From positions 79,101-143,100 of the forward strand of contig JACFNC010000009.1 of NCBI GenBank assembly GCA_019455065.1: DNA of 64,000 nucleotides, in the 5' to 3' direction. A program made the translations under genes and the position numbers. The stretch is from Rhodospirillales bacterium (lineage in GTDB: Bacteria > Pseudomonadota > Alphaproteobacteria > Rhodospirillales > Magnetospirillaceae). Positions 1 to 7,745 of the stretch are shown in pieces (the stretch's first letter is position 1; each line of letters starts with the position of its first letter). The notes beneath the pieces are model-generated. The model made no database searches. It worked only from the letters and a program-made list of their open reading frames with translations, and was not told the DNA's origin.

Positions 1-2
1 CC

Positions 3-3000
3 GGTCTGATCGCCGGCGGCGTCGACGCCATCCTTGCCGAAACCTGCCAGGACCCGCTGCAGATCAAGGCGGCGGTCAACGCCGCCAAGATCGCGCGCGG
101 GCAGGCCGGCGTCGCGACGCCCGTCTTCGTCCAGGTCACCGTGGAGACGAACGGCACCTTGCTGGTCGGCTCCGACATCGCCGCCGCCGCCACCGTCGTT
201 CATGCTCTCGACGTGCCGCTTCTGGGCCTCAACTGCGCCACCGGGCCCCAGGAGATGACCGAGCACGTCCGCTGGCTGGCGGCCAACTGGCCGGGCTTCG
301 TCTCGGTGCAGCCGAACGCCGGGCTGCCGCAACTCGTCGACGGCCACACCGTCTATCCTCTGGCGCCGGACGACATGACCCCCTGGCTCGAGCGCTTCGT
401 CGTCGAGGACGGGGTGGGCCTGATCGGCGGCTGCTGCGGCACCAACGCGGATCACATCGCGGCCCTCGACGCCATGCTGCGGCGGTTGGCGGGCGGCGGC
501 CTTCGCCCGGCACCGGTGCGCCGCAAGGCGGTCTGGATGCCCTCGGTCGCCTCGCTCTACGGCCAGGTGCCGCTGCGTCAGGAAAATGCCTTCCTGTCGA
601 TCGGCGAACGCTGCAACGCCAACGGCTCGAAGCAGTTCCGCACCCTGCAGGAGGCCGAGGACTGGGACGGCGCGGTGGCGATGGGCCGCGAGCAGGTGCG
701 CGAGGGCAGCCACACGCTTGACGTCTGTACCGCCTTCGTCGGGCGCGACGAGGTGCGCGACATGACCCAGGTGGTCGGTCGCATGCGCGGTTCGGTGAAC
801 GCGCCGCTGGTCATCGATTCGACCGAGCTGCCGGTCATCGAGGCGGCGCTCAAGCTGTACGGCGGCAAGGCGATCATCAATTCGGTCAATTTCGAGAACG
901 GCGAGGAGCCGGCCGCGGCCCGCCTCGCCCTGGCCCGCAAATTCGGCGCCGCGGTGATCGCCCTGACCATCGACGAGGCGGGCATGGCCAAGGACGTCGA
1001 GGCCAAGGTGGCGCTTGCGCATCGCCTTTACGATTTCGCCGTCAACCGCCACGGTTTGCCGCCCTCGGACCTGCTGTTCGACCCGTTGACCTTCACCATC
1101 TGCACGGGCAACGAGGACGACCGGCGCCTCGCCCTCAATACTTTGGATGCCATCGAGCGCATCCGCGCCGAATTGCCCGACTGCCAGATCATCCTCGGGC
1201 TGTCGAACGTCTCGTTCGGCCTCAAGGCGGCCGCGCGACACGTCCTCAACTCGGTCTTCCTCGAACATGCCCTGCGCCGTGGCATGACCGGCGCGATCGT
1301 CCACATCTCGAAGATCACGCCCCTCCACAAGATCGCCGAGGGCGAGGTGAAGGTGGCGGAGGACCTGATCTTCGATCGCCGGAGCCCGGGCTATGATCCG
1401 TTGCAGGCGTTCATCGCCCTGTTCGAGGACCGCAAGGCGGGGGAGGGGGCCGTCAAGGCGCGCGCCGAGGCGGTGGAGGAGCGCCTGCGGCAGCGCATCG
1501 TCGATGGCGACCGGCAGGGGCTGGACGCCGACCTGGACGAGGCGATGGCCCGCTACTCGCCGCTCGAAATCATCAACACCATCCTTCTCGACGGCATGAA
1601 GGTGGTGGGCGAACTCTTCGGGGCGGGAAAGATGCAACTCCCGTTCGTCCTGCAATCGGCGGAGACGATGAAGGCCGCCGTCGGCTGGCTCGAGCCGCAC
1701 ATGGACCGCGTGGAGGGCCAGCAGAAGGGAACCGTGGTGCTGGCGACGGTGAAGGGCGACGTCCACGACATCGGCAAGAACCTGGTCGACATCATCCTCA
1801 CGAACAACGGCTACAAGGTGGTCAATCTCGGCATCAAGCAGCCGATCGGCGCCATCATCGCCGCCGTCCGCGAACACAATGCCGACGCCGTCGGGATGTC
1901 GGGCCTGCTGGTCAAATCGACCGTGGTCATGCGTGAGAATCTCGAGGAGCTGACGCGCGAGGGGCTGGACGTCCCGGTGTTCCTGGGTGGCGCGGCGTTG
2001 ACCCGCAAATATGTCGAAGAGGACTGCGTCGAGGCCTATGGCTGCGGTCGTGTGGCCTATGCCCGCGACGCCTTCGACGGGCTGGACCTGATGGCCAAGG
2101 CGGCGGACGGCCGGTTCGACGAGCACCTTGCGGAGGTTCGCGCCAAGCGCGTAGGCCGCCCGGCCAACACCCGCCGCGTCCTAGGCCAGGCGGCGCAGCC
2201 GGCCGTGCTGCGACCCGTCGACCATGAGGAGATCAAGCTCCGCCGTGAAGCGCTGGCCCGCAGTTACGAGGTCCCGGAGCCTCCCTTCTGGGGCGCGCAG
2301 ATCGTCGACCGCATCTCGCTGAACCGTGTGCGCGCGCTGCTCAATGAAACCATGCTCTATCAGTTTCATTGGGGCTACAAGAAGGCGGGACGCACGCTCG
2401 ACGAGTTCCGCGCGTGGGCTGACAGGGAGTTGCGGCCGATCGTCGACGACATGCTCGCGCGCTGCGCCGCCGAGGACATCCTGCAGCCGCGGGCCGCCTA
2501 TGGGTTCTGGAAATGCGCGGCGGAGGGCGATTCGCTGGTGCTGTTCGACACCGATGGCATTACCGAGGTCGCGCGGTTCGGGTTTCCCAGACAGAACACT
2601 CCGGGCGGGCTGTGCATCGCCGACTTCTTTCGCGACATCGCATCGGGCGAGCGCGACGTCGTTGCCCTGCAGGTGGTGACCATGGGCGAAACGGCCTCGG
2701 AAACCGCGCGGCGATGGTTTGCCGAGGACCGGTACAAGGATTACCTTTACCTCCATGGGCTGAGCGTCGAGATGGCGGAAGCGTTGGCGGAATGTTTGCA
2801 CCGGCGCATCCGGGCCGAACTCGGCTACGCCGGCGAGGACGACCCCGACGTCCAGCGGATGCTGCGGCAGGGATACCGGGGCAGCCGTTACAGTTTCGGC
2901 TATCCCGCCTGCCCGAACATCGAGGATCAGCGACAGTTGCTGGCACTGCTCGGCGCCGACCGCATCGGCGTGCGCCTGACCGAGGAATTCATGCTCGATC

Positions 3001-3062
3001 CCGAGCAGAGCACCAGCGCCATCGTGTCGCTGCACCCGCAGGCGAAGTACTTCTCCGTGTAG
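3..3062 (+). CDS. metH: Cobalamin-dependent methionine synthase MetH (5' end outside window)
   Basis: Transfers a methyl group from methyltetrahydrofolate through enzyme-bound cobalamin to homocysteine, giving methionine in the cytoplasm. The frame is open from base 3, so about 1019 residues are visible and the N-terminus is missing. Fragment numbering: the homocysteine domain carries the three zinc cysteines (Cys78 in NCATGP, Cys144-Cys145 in GGCCGT). A pterin-binding domain follows (IGERCNANGSKQF). The cobalamin domain has DVHDIG with the cobalt-ligating His at about residue 588 (codon 1764-1766). The C-terminal reactivation domain includes FSFGYPACP. The domain order is that of full-length MetH, so no separate activation protein is needed. 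A B12 riboswitch, if present, would lie outside the window. The stop is 22 bp before the CULT gene. Identification is firm. Confidence 0.97.
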   Translation, partial: GLIAGGVDAILAETCQDPLQIKAAVNAAKIARGQAGVATPVFVQVTVETNGTLLVGSDIAAAATVVHALDVPLLGLNCATGPQEMTEHVRWLAANWPGFVSVQPNAGLPQLVDGHTVYPLAPDDMTPWLERFVVEDGVGLIGGCCGTNADHIAALDAMLRRLAGGGLRPAPVRRKAVWMPSVASLYGQVPLRQENAFLSIGERCNANGSKQFRTLQEAEDWDGAVAMGREQVREGSHTLDVCTAFVGRDEVRDMTQVVGRMRGSVNAPLVIDSTELPVIEAALKLYGGKAIINSVNFENGEEPAAARLALARKFGAAVIALTIDEAGMAKDVEAKVALAHRLYDFAVNRHGLPPSDLLFDPLTFTICTGNEDDRRLALNTLDAIERIRAELPDCQIILGLSNVSFGLKAAARHVLNSVFLEHALRRGMTGAIVHISKITPLHKIAEGEVKVAEDLIFDRRSPGYDPLQAFIALFEDRKAGEGAVKARAEAVEERLRQRIVDGDRQGLDADLDEAMARYSPLEIINTILLDGMKVVGELFGAGKMQLPFVLQSAETMKAAVGWLEPHMDRVEGQQKGTVVLATVKGDVHDIGKNLVDIILTNNGYKVVNLGIKQPIGAIIAAVREHNADAVGMSGLLVKSTVVMRENLEELTREGLDVPVFLGGAALTRKYVEEDCVEAYGCGRVAYARDAFDGLDLMAKAADGRFDEHLAEVRAKRVGRPANTRRVLGQAAQPAVLRPVDHEEIKLRREALARSYEVPEPPFWGAQIVDRISLNRVRALLNETMLYQFHWGYKKAGRTLDEFRAWADRELRPIVDDMLARCAAEDILQPRAAYGFWKCAAEGDSLVLFDTDGITEVARFGFPRQNTPGGLCIADFFRDIASGERDVVALQVVTMGETASETARRWFAEDRYKDYLYLHGLSVEMAEALAECLHRRIRAELGYAGEDDPDVQRMLRQGYRGSRYSFGYPACPNIEDQRQLLALLGADRIGVRLTEEFMLDPEQSTSAIVSLHPQAKYFSV

Positions 3063-3084
3063 GGCTCATAGGCCGAGAACGTTC

Positions 3085-3462
3085 ATGCTGCGCGAAACCG
3101 AGGTCGAGAACGCGCCCGAAACCGCCGGCAGGGATGACGACGAGGCCCTATACTGCATCGCCTGCGGCGCATTGGTTACCCGGTCGCGGTGGCGCTTCAC
3201 GATGAACGACGATCACGAGCACGTGGTGTTCAACCCGGCCGGGTTGGTCTTCCGCGTTCTTTGCTTTCGCGAGGCGCCGGGTGCCGCGGCAATCGGCCCT
3301 GCCACGGGTGAGTTCACCTGGTTCCGGGGATTTCGCTGGCGTGTCGCTTCGTGCGCGGGGTGCGGCGTCCAGTTGGGATGGCGCTTCGAAGGAAAGCCGT
3401 TCCCCCGGTTGTTCTTCGGTCTCGACCAAGCGCGGCTGAGCACCAAACCCCCGCCAACCTGA
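3085..3462 (+). CDS. Single-domain CULT protein (cereblon-type ligand-binding domain)
   Basis: A 125-aa protein consisting almost wholly of a CULT domain, the beta-fold that in eukaryotic cereblon binds thalidomide-type drugs and C-terminal cyclic imides. Seen in the sequence: two CxxC zinc knuckles (Cys24/Cys27 and Cys90/Cys93), the block DHEHVVFNPAG (43-53), and three aromatic-cage tryptophans, Trp79, Trp85 and Trp99, followed by Phe101. From memory, the structurally studied Magnetospirillum gryphiswaldense protein (MsCI4) has its cage at the same numbers, with Tyr at 101; the FNPAG and GEFxWF blocks also match. No signal peptide or membrane segment is evident, so it is probably cytoplasmic. 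It lies 22 bp after metH without a strong Shine-Dalgarno, suggesting co-transcription. The native ligand and role of bacterial CULT proteins are not established; a link to methionine metabolism is only inference from position. Confidence 0.9.
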   Translation: MLRETEVENAPETAGRDDDEALYCIACGALVTRSRWRFTMNDDHEHVVFNPAGLVFRVLCFREAPGAAAIGPATGEFTWFRGFRWRVASCAGCGVQLGWRFEGKPFPRLFFGLDQARLSTKPPPT

Positions 3463-3539
3463 GCGGCCCATGGTCGTAAGGGCGTCTTGATCCCCATCTA
3501 TAAAGGGAAATTCCAAAGTCGCGGCCGGCGGAGGTGGCG

Positions 3540-4241
3540 ATGGAACTCACCGCGCTGCATGTCGAGATCGTCGTCCGTCTTGGCAGCGCTTGGCTGGTTG
3601 GCAGCCTGATCGGCCTCGAGCGAACGTATCATGGGCGCCCGGCGGGGTTCCGCACTCATGGCCTTGTATGCGGCGCGTCGGCGCTCTTGATGCTGGTCAC
3701 GGGATATCAGGCCGAATGGCTTCCCGCCGAACTCAAACTGGAGACGGTGCGCACCGATCCCGCACGCATGGCCCAGGGCATAATGACCGGCATCGGATTT
3801 CTTGGCGCCGGCGTGATATTCCAGGAAGGACTGACGGTCCGCGGCCTCACGACGGCCGCATCCATCTGGATCACCGCGGCCCTGGGCATCCTGTTCGGCA
3901 TCGGCTTCTATTATCCGGCCCTGGTCGCGGCGATATTCACGTTCGGCACGTTGTCGGTGTTCCGCTGGTGGGAGGATCGCATGCCCACCGAGGTCTATGC
4001 CCGTACGGCTTTGAAGTTTCTCCGCGAGGAAACCATGCCCGAAAAGGACGTGCGGGCGTTGATCGCGAACCACGGATTCGCGCTGGCCAGCCTCGGCTAT
4101 CGGTTGAGCGAGGACGGACGGGCCTTCGAATATCGCTTGGTGATCCGTACGGCCGACAAGCGCAACATCGAAGGCCTCGTCGCCACTTTGCGCGGCATGA
4201 CCGAGGTGCGAGAGTTCCAGCTCGCGCTGTTCAGCGACTGA
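3540..4241 (+). CDS. MgtC/SapB family membrane protein
   Basis: A 233-aa inner-membrane protein of the MgtC/SapB family. The N-terminal half has several hydrophobic segments and the family signatures LIGLERTYHGRPAGFRTHG (about residues 20-40) and GIMTGIGFLGAGVIF (about 75-90). The C-terminal 90 residues are soluble and resemble the ACT-like tail of longer family members. MgtC proteins affect growth in low magnesium and membrane energetics by modulating the F-ATP synthase or potassium homeostasis; the exact role here is unknown. The ATG at 3540 is chosen because GGCGGAGG (3527-3534) sits six bases upstream; a GTG two codons earlier overlaps that site. Its stop overlaps by 11 bp the stop of the convergent histidine-kinase gene. 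It may be transcribed with the CULT gene, 77 bp upstream. Confidence 0.88.
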   Translation: MELTALHVEIVVRLGSAWLVGSLIGLERTYHGRPAGFRTHGLVCGASALLMLVTGYQAEWLPAELKLETVRTDPARMAQGIMTGIGFLGAGVIFQEGLTVRGLTTAASIWITAALGILFGIGFYYPALVAAIFTFGTLSVFRWWEDRMPTEVYARTALKFLREETMPEKDVRALIANHGFALASLGYRLSEDGRAFEYRLVIRTADKRNIEGLVATLRGMTEVREFQLALFSD

Positions 4242-5430
4242 TGCTGACGGGGAGCGGAAAGCGGACCGCGAATGAGCTTCCCCGGGGCGGGTGACCGACG
4301 GAAAGGCGGCCGCCGATCTGGCGGGTCAATGAATTGACGATGCGCATGCCAAGTCCCTGCGAACGCTTGGGATCGAACGTGGCCGGCAGTCCGCACCCAT
4401 CGTCGGCGACGGTCAGTACGGCTTCCGCATCCGCGGTGGTGAACGACACCTCGATCATGCCGTCGCCGGCTAGGAAGGCATGTTTCAGCGAGTTCATGAC
4501 CAGCTCGGTGGCGATCAGCGCGACCGGAATTGCCAAGTCCGTGGCGACCCGGACGGGCGCTCCCCGCGCCTCGATCCGGCTGCCGTCCCCCGTGGAGCGC
4601 CGCAGCTCTTCGCACAGATCGCGCAGATAGACGTCCATGTCGACCTGCTGCACGTCGCCGCCCTGATAGAGGCGGGCATGCACCTGGGCCAGCGCGATCA
4701 CCCTGGCGCCGGCCTCCATCAGGGCGCGGGTCGCGGTTTCGTCTTGGAGGCGGGTGCGCTGCATCTCCAGCAATGAAACCACCATCTGAAGGGAATTCTT
4801 CACCCGGTGGTTCACCTCCTTGAGGAGGAGGTTGGTCTGTTGAAGCAGTTTCTCCTTGTCGTTCAGGGCCTTGGACAACTCGGCGGCGCGCTGCTCGGCC
4901 ATCCGCGTCAGTTCCAGGCGTTCCATGGCCATCGAGAGGTATGAGGAGAGGGTGGCCAGCAGTTTGACCTCGTGGTCGGCGAGACAGGTTCGGCGTCGCG
5001 AACCAAAACACAGGGTGCCCAGCATGCGTCCGCGGCAGATCATGGGAAAGCCCGCGTAGGCGAGCAATTCCAGATCGCGGAGCGAGGCGGCCGCGGGGTC
5101 GGAACTCTTCGGGACGTCGTTCAGGAGCAGCGGCACCCGTCGTTCGGCGACCATGCCGCAAGCCGTTTCTCCGAAGGCCAACGTGCGCAAGCTTTGCTCC
5201 TGGGCCGGGGAGATGCCGGCCGCCGAGAACAGACGGAGGGCCCGCCCGCCGTCGCCAACCACGTAGCTGATGAACATGTCCAGGCCGAGTTGCTCGGAAA
5301 CCAGCTCGAACAGCCCTTTGGCCGCTGCGGCCGGGTCGTCTGAGGACAACAGGGCCTCGGCAGCGCGGCGTGGAATGTCCATATCCATATTCAGGTACGA
5401 CGTTCTGTCCGAGGGGTGAATGTCCAACAT
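4231..5430 (-). CDS. GAF-domain sensor histidine kinase (HisKA_2/HWE-like)
   Basis: A probably cytoplasmic sensor kinase of about 399 aa. The N-terminal half is a GAF-type sensor domain (roughly residues 20-170) and is followed by a short coiled coil. The dimerisation/phosphoacceptor helix has EVNHRVKNSLQ, with His at about residue 208. The ATPase domain shows the N box (ATELVMNSLKH), G1 (DDGCGLP) and G2 (QGLGMRIV). This is the HisKA_2 arrangement common in alphaproteobacteria, where such kinases often feed the general stress response or c-di-GMP circuits. No response regulator is adjacent, so the partner is unknown. No hydrophobic span was seen. The start is uncertain: an upstream GTG (5490) and Met codons at 5430, 5388 and 5382 are possible, and none has a clear Shine-Dalgarno. 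Confidence 0.9.
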   Translation of the reverse strand: MLDIHPSDRTSYLNMDMDIPRRAAEALLSSDDPAAAAKGLFELVSEQLGLDMFISYVVGDGGRALRLFSAAGISPAQEQSLRTLAFGETACGMVAERRVPLLLNDVPKSSDPAAASLRDLELLAYAGFPMICRGRMLGTLCFGSRRRTCLADHEVKLLATLSSYLSMAMERLELTRMAEQRAAELSKALNDKEKLLQQTNLLLKEVNHRVKNSLQMVVSLLEMQRTRLQDETATRALMEAGARVIALAQVHARLYQGGDVQQVDMDVYLRDLCEELRRSTGDGSRIEARGAPVRVATDLAIPVALIATELVMNSLKHAFLAGDGMIEVSFTTADAEAVLTVADDGCGLPATFDPKRSQGLGMRIVNSLTRQIGGRLSVGHPPRGSSFAVRFPLPVSISR

Positions 5431-5490
5431 TGACGATCTAGCCACGCTCGCAGCTCGTTTTGCTGCGTTTCGAAGAGAGTTGCCGCCCAC

Positions 5491-5780
5491 AGGTTTGCAT
5501 CTAATGGCGGTAGGCGCGTCTAACGAAAAGGTCTTACCGCCAATGCGCCCGGGGGGTCTCGACTTCGAGCCCTTGAATACGGCAGAGATTTGCGCCCAAC
5601 AACCCCGACAGGGCGCCTATATCTCTCACCATAGGCGAAATAGAACGGGATAAATCGCCCTCCGTGCGCGGCATCTGCCAAGGGTTCCGTCCCGCCGCGG
5701 GACCAGGCCGGGGGGCCACTTGAAGCCGTGAGGAGCGTTGGATAAGCTGATCTGGAGAAACAAGGCGAAGGGAGGCCAGC
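5491..5780. promoter_or_regulatory. Divergent intergenic region between histidine kinase and CBS protein
   Basis: About 290 bp (longer if the kinase starts downstream) separate the two divergent genes. On the plus strand a weak sigma70-like pair, TTGAAG (5720-5725) and TAAGCT (5743-5748), with a 17-bp spacer, lies 32 bp before the CBS gene, whose Shine-Dalgarno GGGAGG lies just before the ATG. I saw no convincing promoter for the kinase, no RNA gene and no credible protein in this stretch. Confidence 0.35.
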
Positions 5781-6218
5781 ATGCTGGTGGAAACGGTACT
5801 GCATGGCAAGGGAACGGACGTCGTGACCGTGCGTCCGGAGGCAACGGTCTCGGAGGCTGCGCGCCTTCTCTGCGCCCATCGCATTGGAGCGCTCGTCGTC
5901 GTGGACGAGCAGGAAAAGATCGTCGGGATGCTATCGGAGCGGGACATCGTCCGCGGCATGGCCCTCAAGGGTTCCGTCGTGCATGAAATGCAGGTGCGGG
6001 AGTTGATGAGTGCCGATGTGCTCGTGTGCCGACCGGAGGATTCGTTGGCTCAATTGATGTCGGTGATGACCAATCGCCGGGTTCGCCACCTGCCGGTGAT
6101 TGACGGCGACAATCGGCTGCGGGGCATCGTCACGATCGGCGACATCGTGAAGAACCGGCTGGACGAGGCTACGATGGAGGTCGACTCCCTGCGCGACTAC
6201 GTGATGGCAGGACGCTAG
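5781..6218 (+). CDS. Two-CBS-domain protein
   Basis: A 145-aa cytoplasmic protein made of a tandem CBS pair (Bateman module). The first repeat spans about residues 10-60 (VSEAARLLCAHRIGALVVVD, then GMLSERDIVRGMA). The second spans about 75-130 (LMSADVLVCRPEDSLAQLMS, then VRHLPVID and GIVTIGDIVKNRL). Such stand-alone pairs bind adenine nucleotides, S-adenosylmethionine or NAD and regulate partner proteins; neither ligand nor partner can be read from the sequence. The start is supported by GGGAGG just upstream. It is divergent from the GAF kinase and ends 6 bp from the stop of the convergent TPR gene, with no terminator in between. Confidence 0.9.
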   Translation: MLVETVLHGKGTDVVTVRPEATVSEAARLLCAHRIGALVVVDEQEKIVGMLSERDIVRGMALKGSVVHEMQVRELMSADVLVCRPEDSLAQLMSVMTNRRVRHLPVIDGDNRLRGIVTIGDIVKNRLDEATMEVDSLRDYVMAGR

Positions 6219-6224
6219 CGGGAA

Positions 6225-7115
6225 TCAATCCCTCAGCGCTTTGGCGTCGCGGTCCGCCCTCTCTGCCCTCTCCACAGCCCCCAGTTGGGCGAACAACTTG
6301 GCTGCGTGCTCGAAGTGATGGCGGGCGCGCCCGCGTTCGGTCGGAGCCAGGAGATGGCCCAGTTCGACGAGAACGTCCGCCTCCGCCGCCAGGTTGCCTG
6401 CCGCCGAATAGAGGCTCGCCGCCTTCTCCAGTTTGCGGCAGGCGGCCGCCTGGTCGCCGTTGTGTTTCAGCACGTGGCCAAGGCCGACGGTCGCCGCCGC
6501 TTCGCCGAGGGTATCCCCGGCCTCCTGGTAAAGGCGTATGGCCTCCTGGAAGCAGTCGTGAGCCCGGTCCGTTTGCCCAAGTTCCCTATACAAAGAAGCC
6601 AGATGGCGGGTGGCGTTCGCCACTCCCAAGCCGTCCCCGACCCGCCGGTAAAGAGCGATCGCGGCCCGATAGCGATCGAGGGCGAGATCCTGGCGGCCCT
6701 CGTCGCGTTCGAGATGCGCCAGTCGTTTCAGGACGTGCGCCTCGCCCGAGGCATCGCTCGCGCTATCGAGCAGTTCGCGCGCTGACTGATAGAATTGCCG
6801 GGCCTCGGCGAGGTTGCGTTGGCGATGTGCCAACTCGCCCAGCCGCGTCAGGATGGCCCCCTGGTCGCGTTGGTCGGCCGTCGGGGCGAACAGGCCGCGG
6901 GCCTCGACGAAGGCTTCGCGGGCGGTTTCGTAATGCCCCATCCGCGTCTCCAGGTCGCCCAGTTGAACCAGGGCCTGGGCCTCGCCACCGGCGTCGCCTT
7001 GCTCGTGGAACAGCATGCGGGCCCGCCGGTAGGCCTCGCGGGCGCGCGTGGTTTCGCCGGCCAGTTCCAGGCGTTCGCCTTCGGCCATCGCTTCCTCGGC
7101 CTGCGTTCGGGGCAT
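6225..7115 (-). CDS. Tetratricopeptide-repeat protein
   Basis: A 296-aa protein built almost entirely of about seven TPR-like helical pairs, each with the pattern of paired small and aromatic residues (for example AREAYRRAR, DLALDRYRAAIALYRRVGDG and AHDCFQEAIRLYQEAGDT). No signal peptide or membrane segment is seen. TPR arrays are protein-interaction scaffolds, and nothing else in the sequence gives a specific function. The ATG at 7115 is preferred because GAGGAG lies about 8 bp upstream; a longer frame to 7190 lacks a ribosome-binding site. The gene converges on the CBS gene with 6 bp between stops and is divergent from the pentapeptide-repeat gene. Confidence 0.85.
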   Translation of the reverse strand: MPRTQAEEAMAEGERLELAGETTRAREAYRRARMLFHEQGDAGGEAQALVQLGDLETRMGHYETAREAFVEARGLFAPTADQRDQGAILTRLGELAHRQRNLAEARQFYQSARELLDSASDASGEAHVLKRLAHLERDEGRQDLALDRYRAAIALYRRVGDGLGVANATRHLASLYRELGQTDRAHDCFQEAIRLYQEAGDTLGEAAATVGLGHVLKHNGDQAAACRKLEKAASLYSAAGNLAAEADVLVELGHLLAPTERGRARHHFEHAAKLFAQLGAVERAERADRDAKALRD

Positions 7116-7195
7116 GAGCGGGTCTCCTCTGTCGTACCATAAAGGTAGGCCCGGCGGTGTGGCGCGTAAACTGGGTAGCGCCCGCAACAAAACGC

Positions 7196-7223
7196 TTTGC
7201 CCGCGCTGTTAGCGCGGTTAAAT
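7196..7223 (+). promoter_or_regulatory. Putative promoter with internal hairpin, upstream of pentapeptide-repeat gene
   Basis: A -35-like TTTGCC (7196-7201) and a -10-like TTAAAT (7218-7223) are 16 bp apart. The spacer contains a 7-bp inverted repeat, CCGCGCT (7201-7207) and AGCGCGG (7211-7217), around GTT, which could be an operator. The predicted transcript would start at or next to the ATG at 7231, and no Shine-Dalgarno is present, so the mRNA may be leaderless. This is inference from sequence only. Confidence 0.35.
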
Positions 7224-7230
7224 CTAGGCC

Positions 7231-7734
7231 ATGTCAGGCAGGAAAGCTTTTCTAATCGGGGTAAGCGTCTGGTTTCTCGCCCCGTTTTCGGCCCTGGCCA
7301 GCGACTGTACAGCTCCCCCCGGTCCGGGGGTGAACTGGCAGCGCTGCTATGTCGACGGGCGCGATCTCCAGGGGAGCGACCTTTCCGGGGCGCGGCTGGT
7401 CGACACCAGTTTTCAGCGCGCAAATCTTCAGGGCGTCGATCTATCACAGGCCAATGCCTATCGCGCCAAGTTCATCAGTGCTAACATGAAGGACGCGCGG
7501 CTGGATGACGGCACATTCGGCGAAGCCGATTTTACCAAGGCCGACCTTGCCGGCGCGTCCTTGCAGAACGCCGACCTCCGGCGCGCACGTTTCTACCGGG
7601 CCGTGCTTCGCGGAGCCAATCTGACCGGGGCGCGTACCCTGGCCGCGGACTTCGCCCATGCGGACTTGAGCGGTGCGACTTGGACGGACGGCAGACGGGT
7701 ATGCGCCGAGGGGTCGCGGGGACAGTGCAACTGA
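7231..7734 (+). CDS. Exported pentapeptide-repeat protein
   Basis: A 167-aa protein with an N-terminal Sec-type signal peptide (hydrophobic residues about 6-22, likely cleaved after ALA near residue 23). About 100 residues of pentapeptide repeats of the A(D/N)LxX type follow (GSDLSG, RANLQGVDLSQAN, EADFTKADLAGASLQNADL, RGANLTGA). Such repeats fold into a right-handed beta helix. Cysteines near both ends (CTAP and CYVD; VCAEG and the final QCN) could form disulfides in the periplasm. Function is unknown; gyrase-protecting pentapeptide proteins are cytoplasmic, so that role is unlikely here. It is the first gene of a compact plus-strand group: the diguanylate cyclase starts 11 bp after its stop. 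Confidence 0.85.
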   Translation: MSGRKAFLIGVSVWFLAPFSALASDCTAPPGPGVNWQRCYVDGRDLQGSDLSGARLVDTSFQRANLQGVDLSQANAYRAKFISANMKDARLDDGTFGEADFTKADLAGASLQNADLRRARFYRAVLRGANLTGARTLAADFAHADLSGATWTDGRRVCAEGSRGQCN

Positions 7735-7745
7735 CGGGGGGGCGG

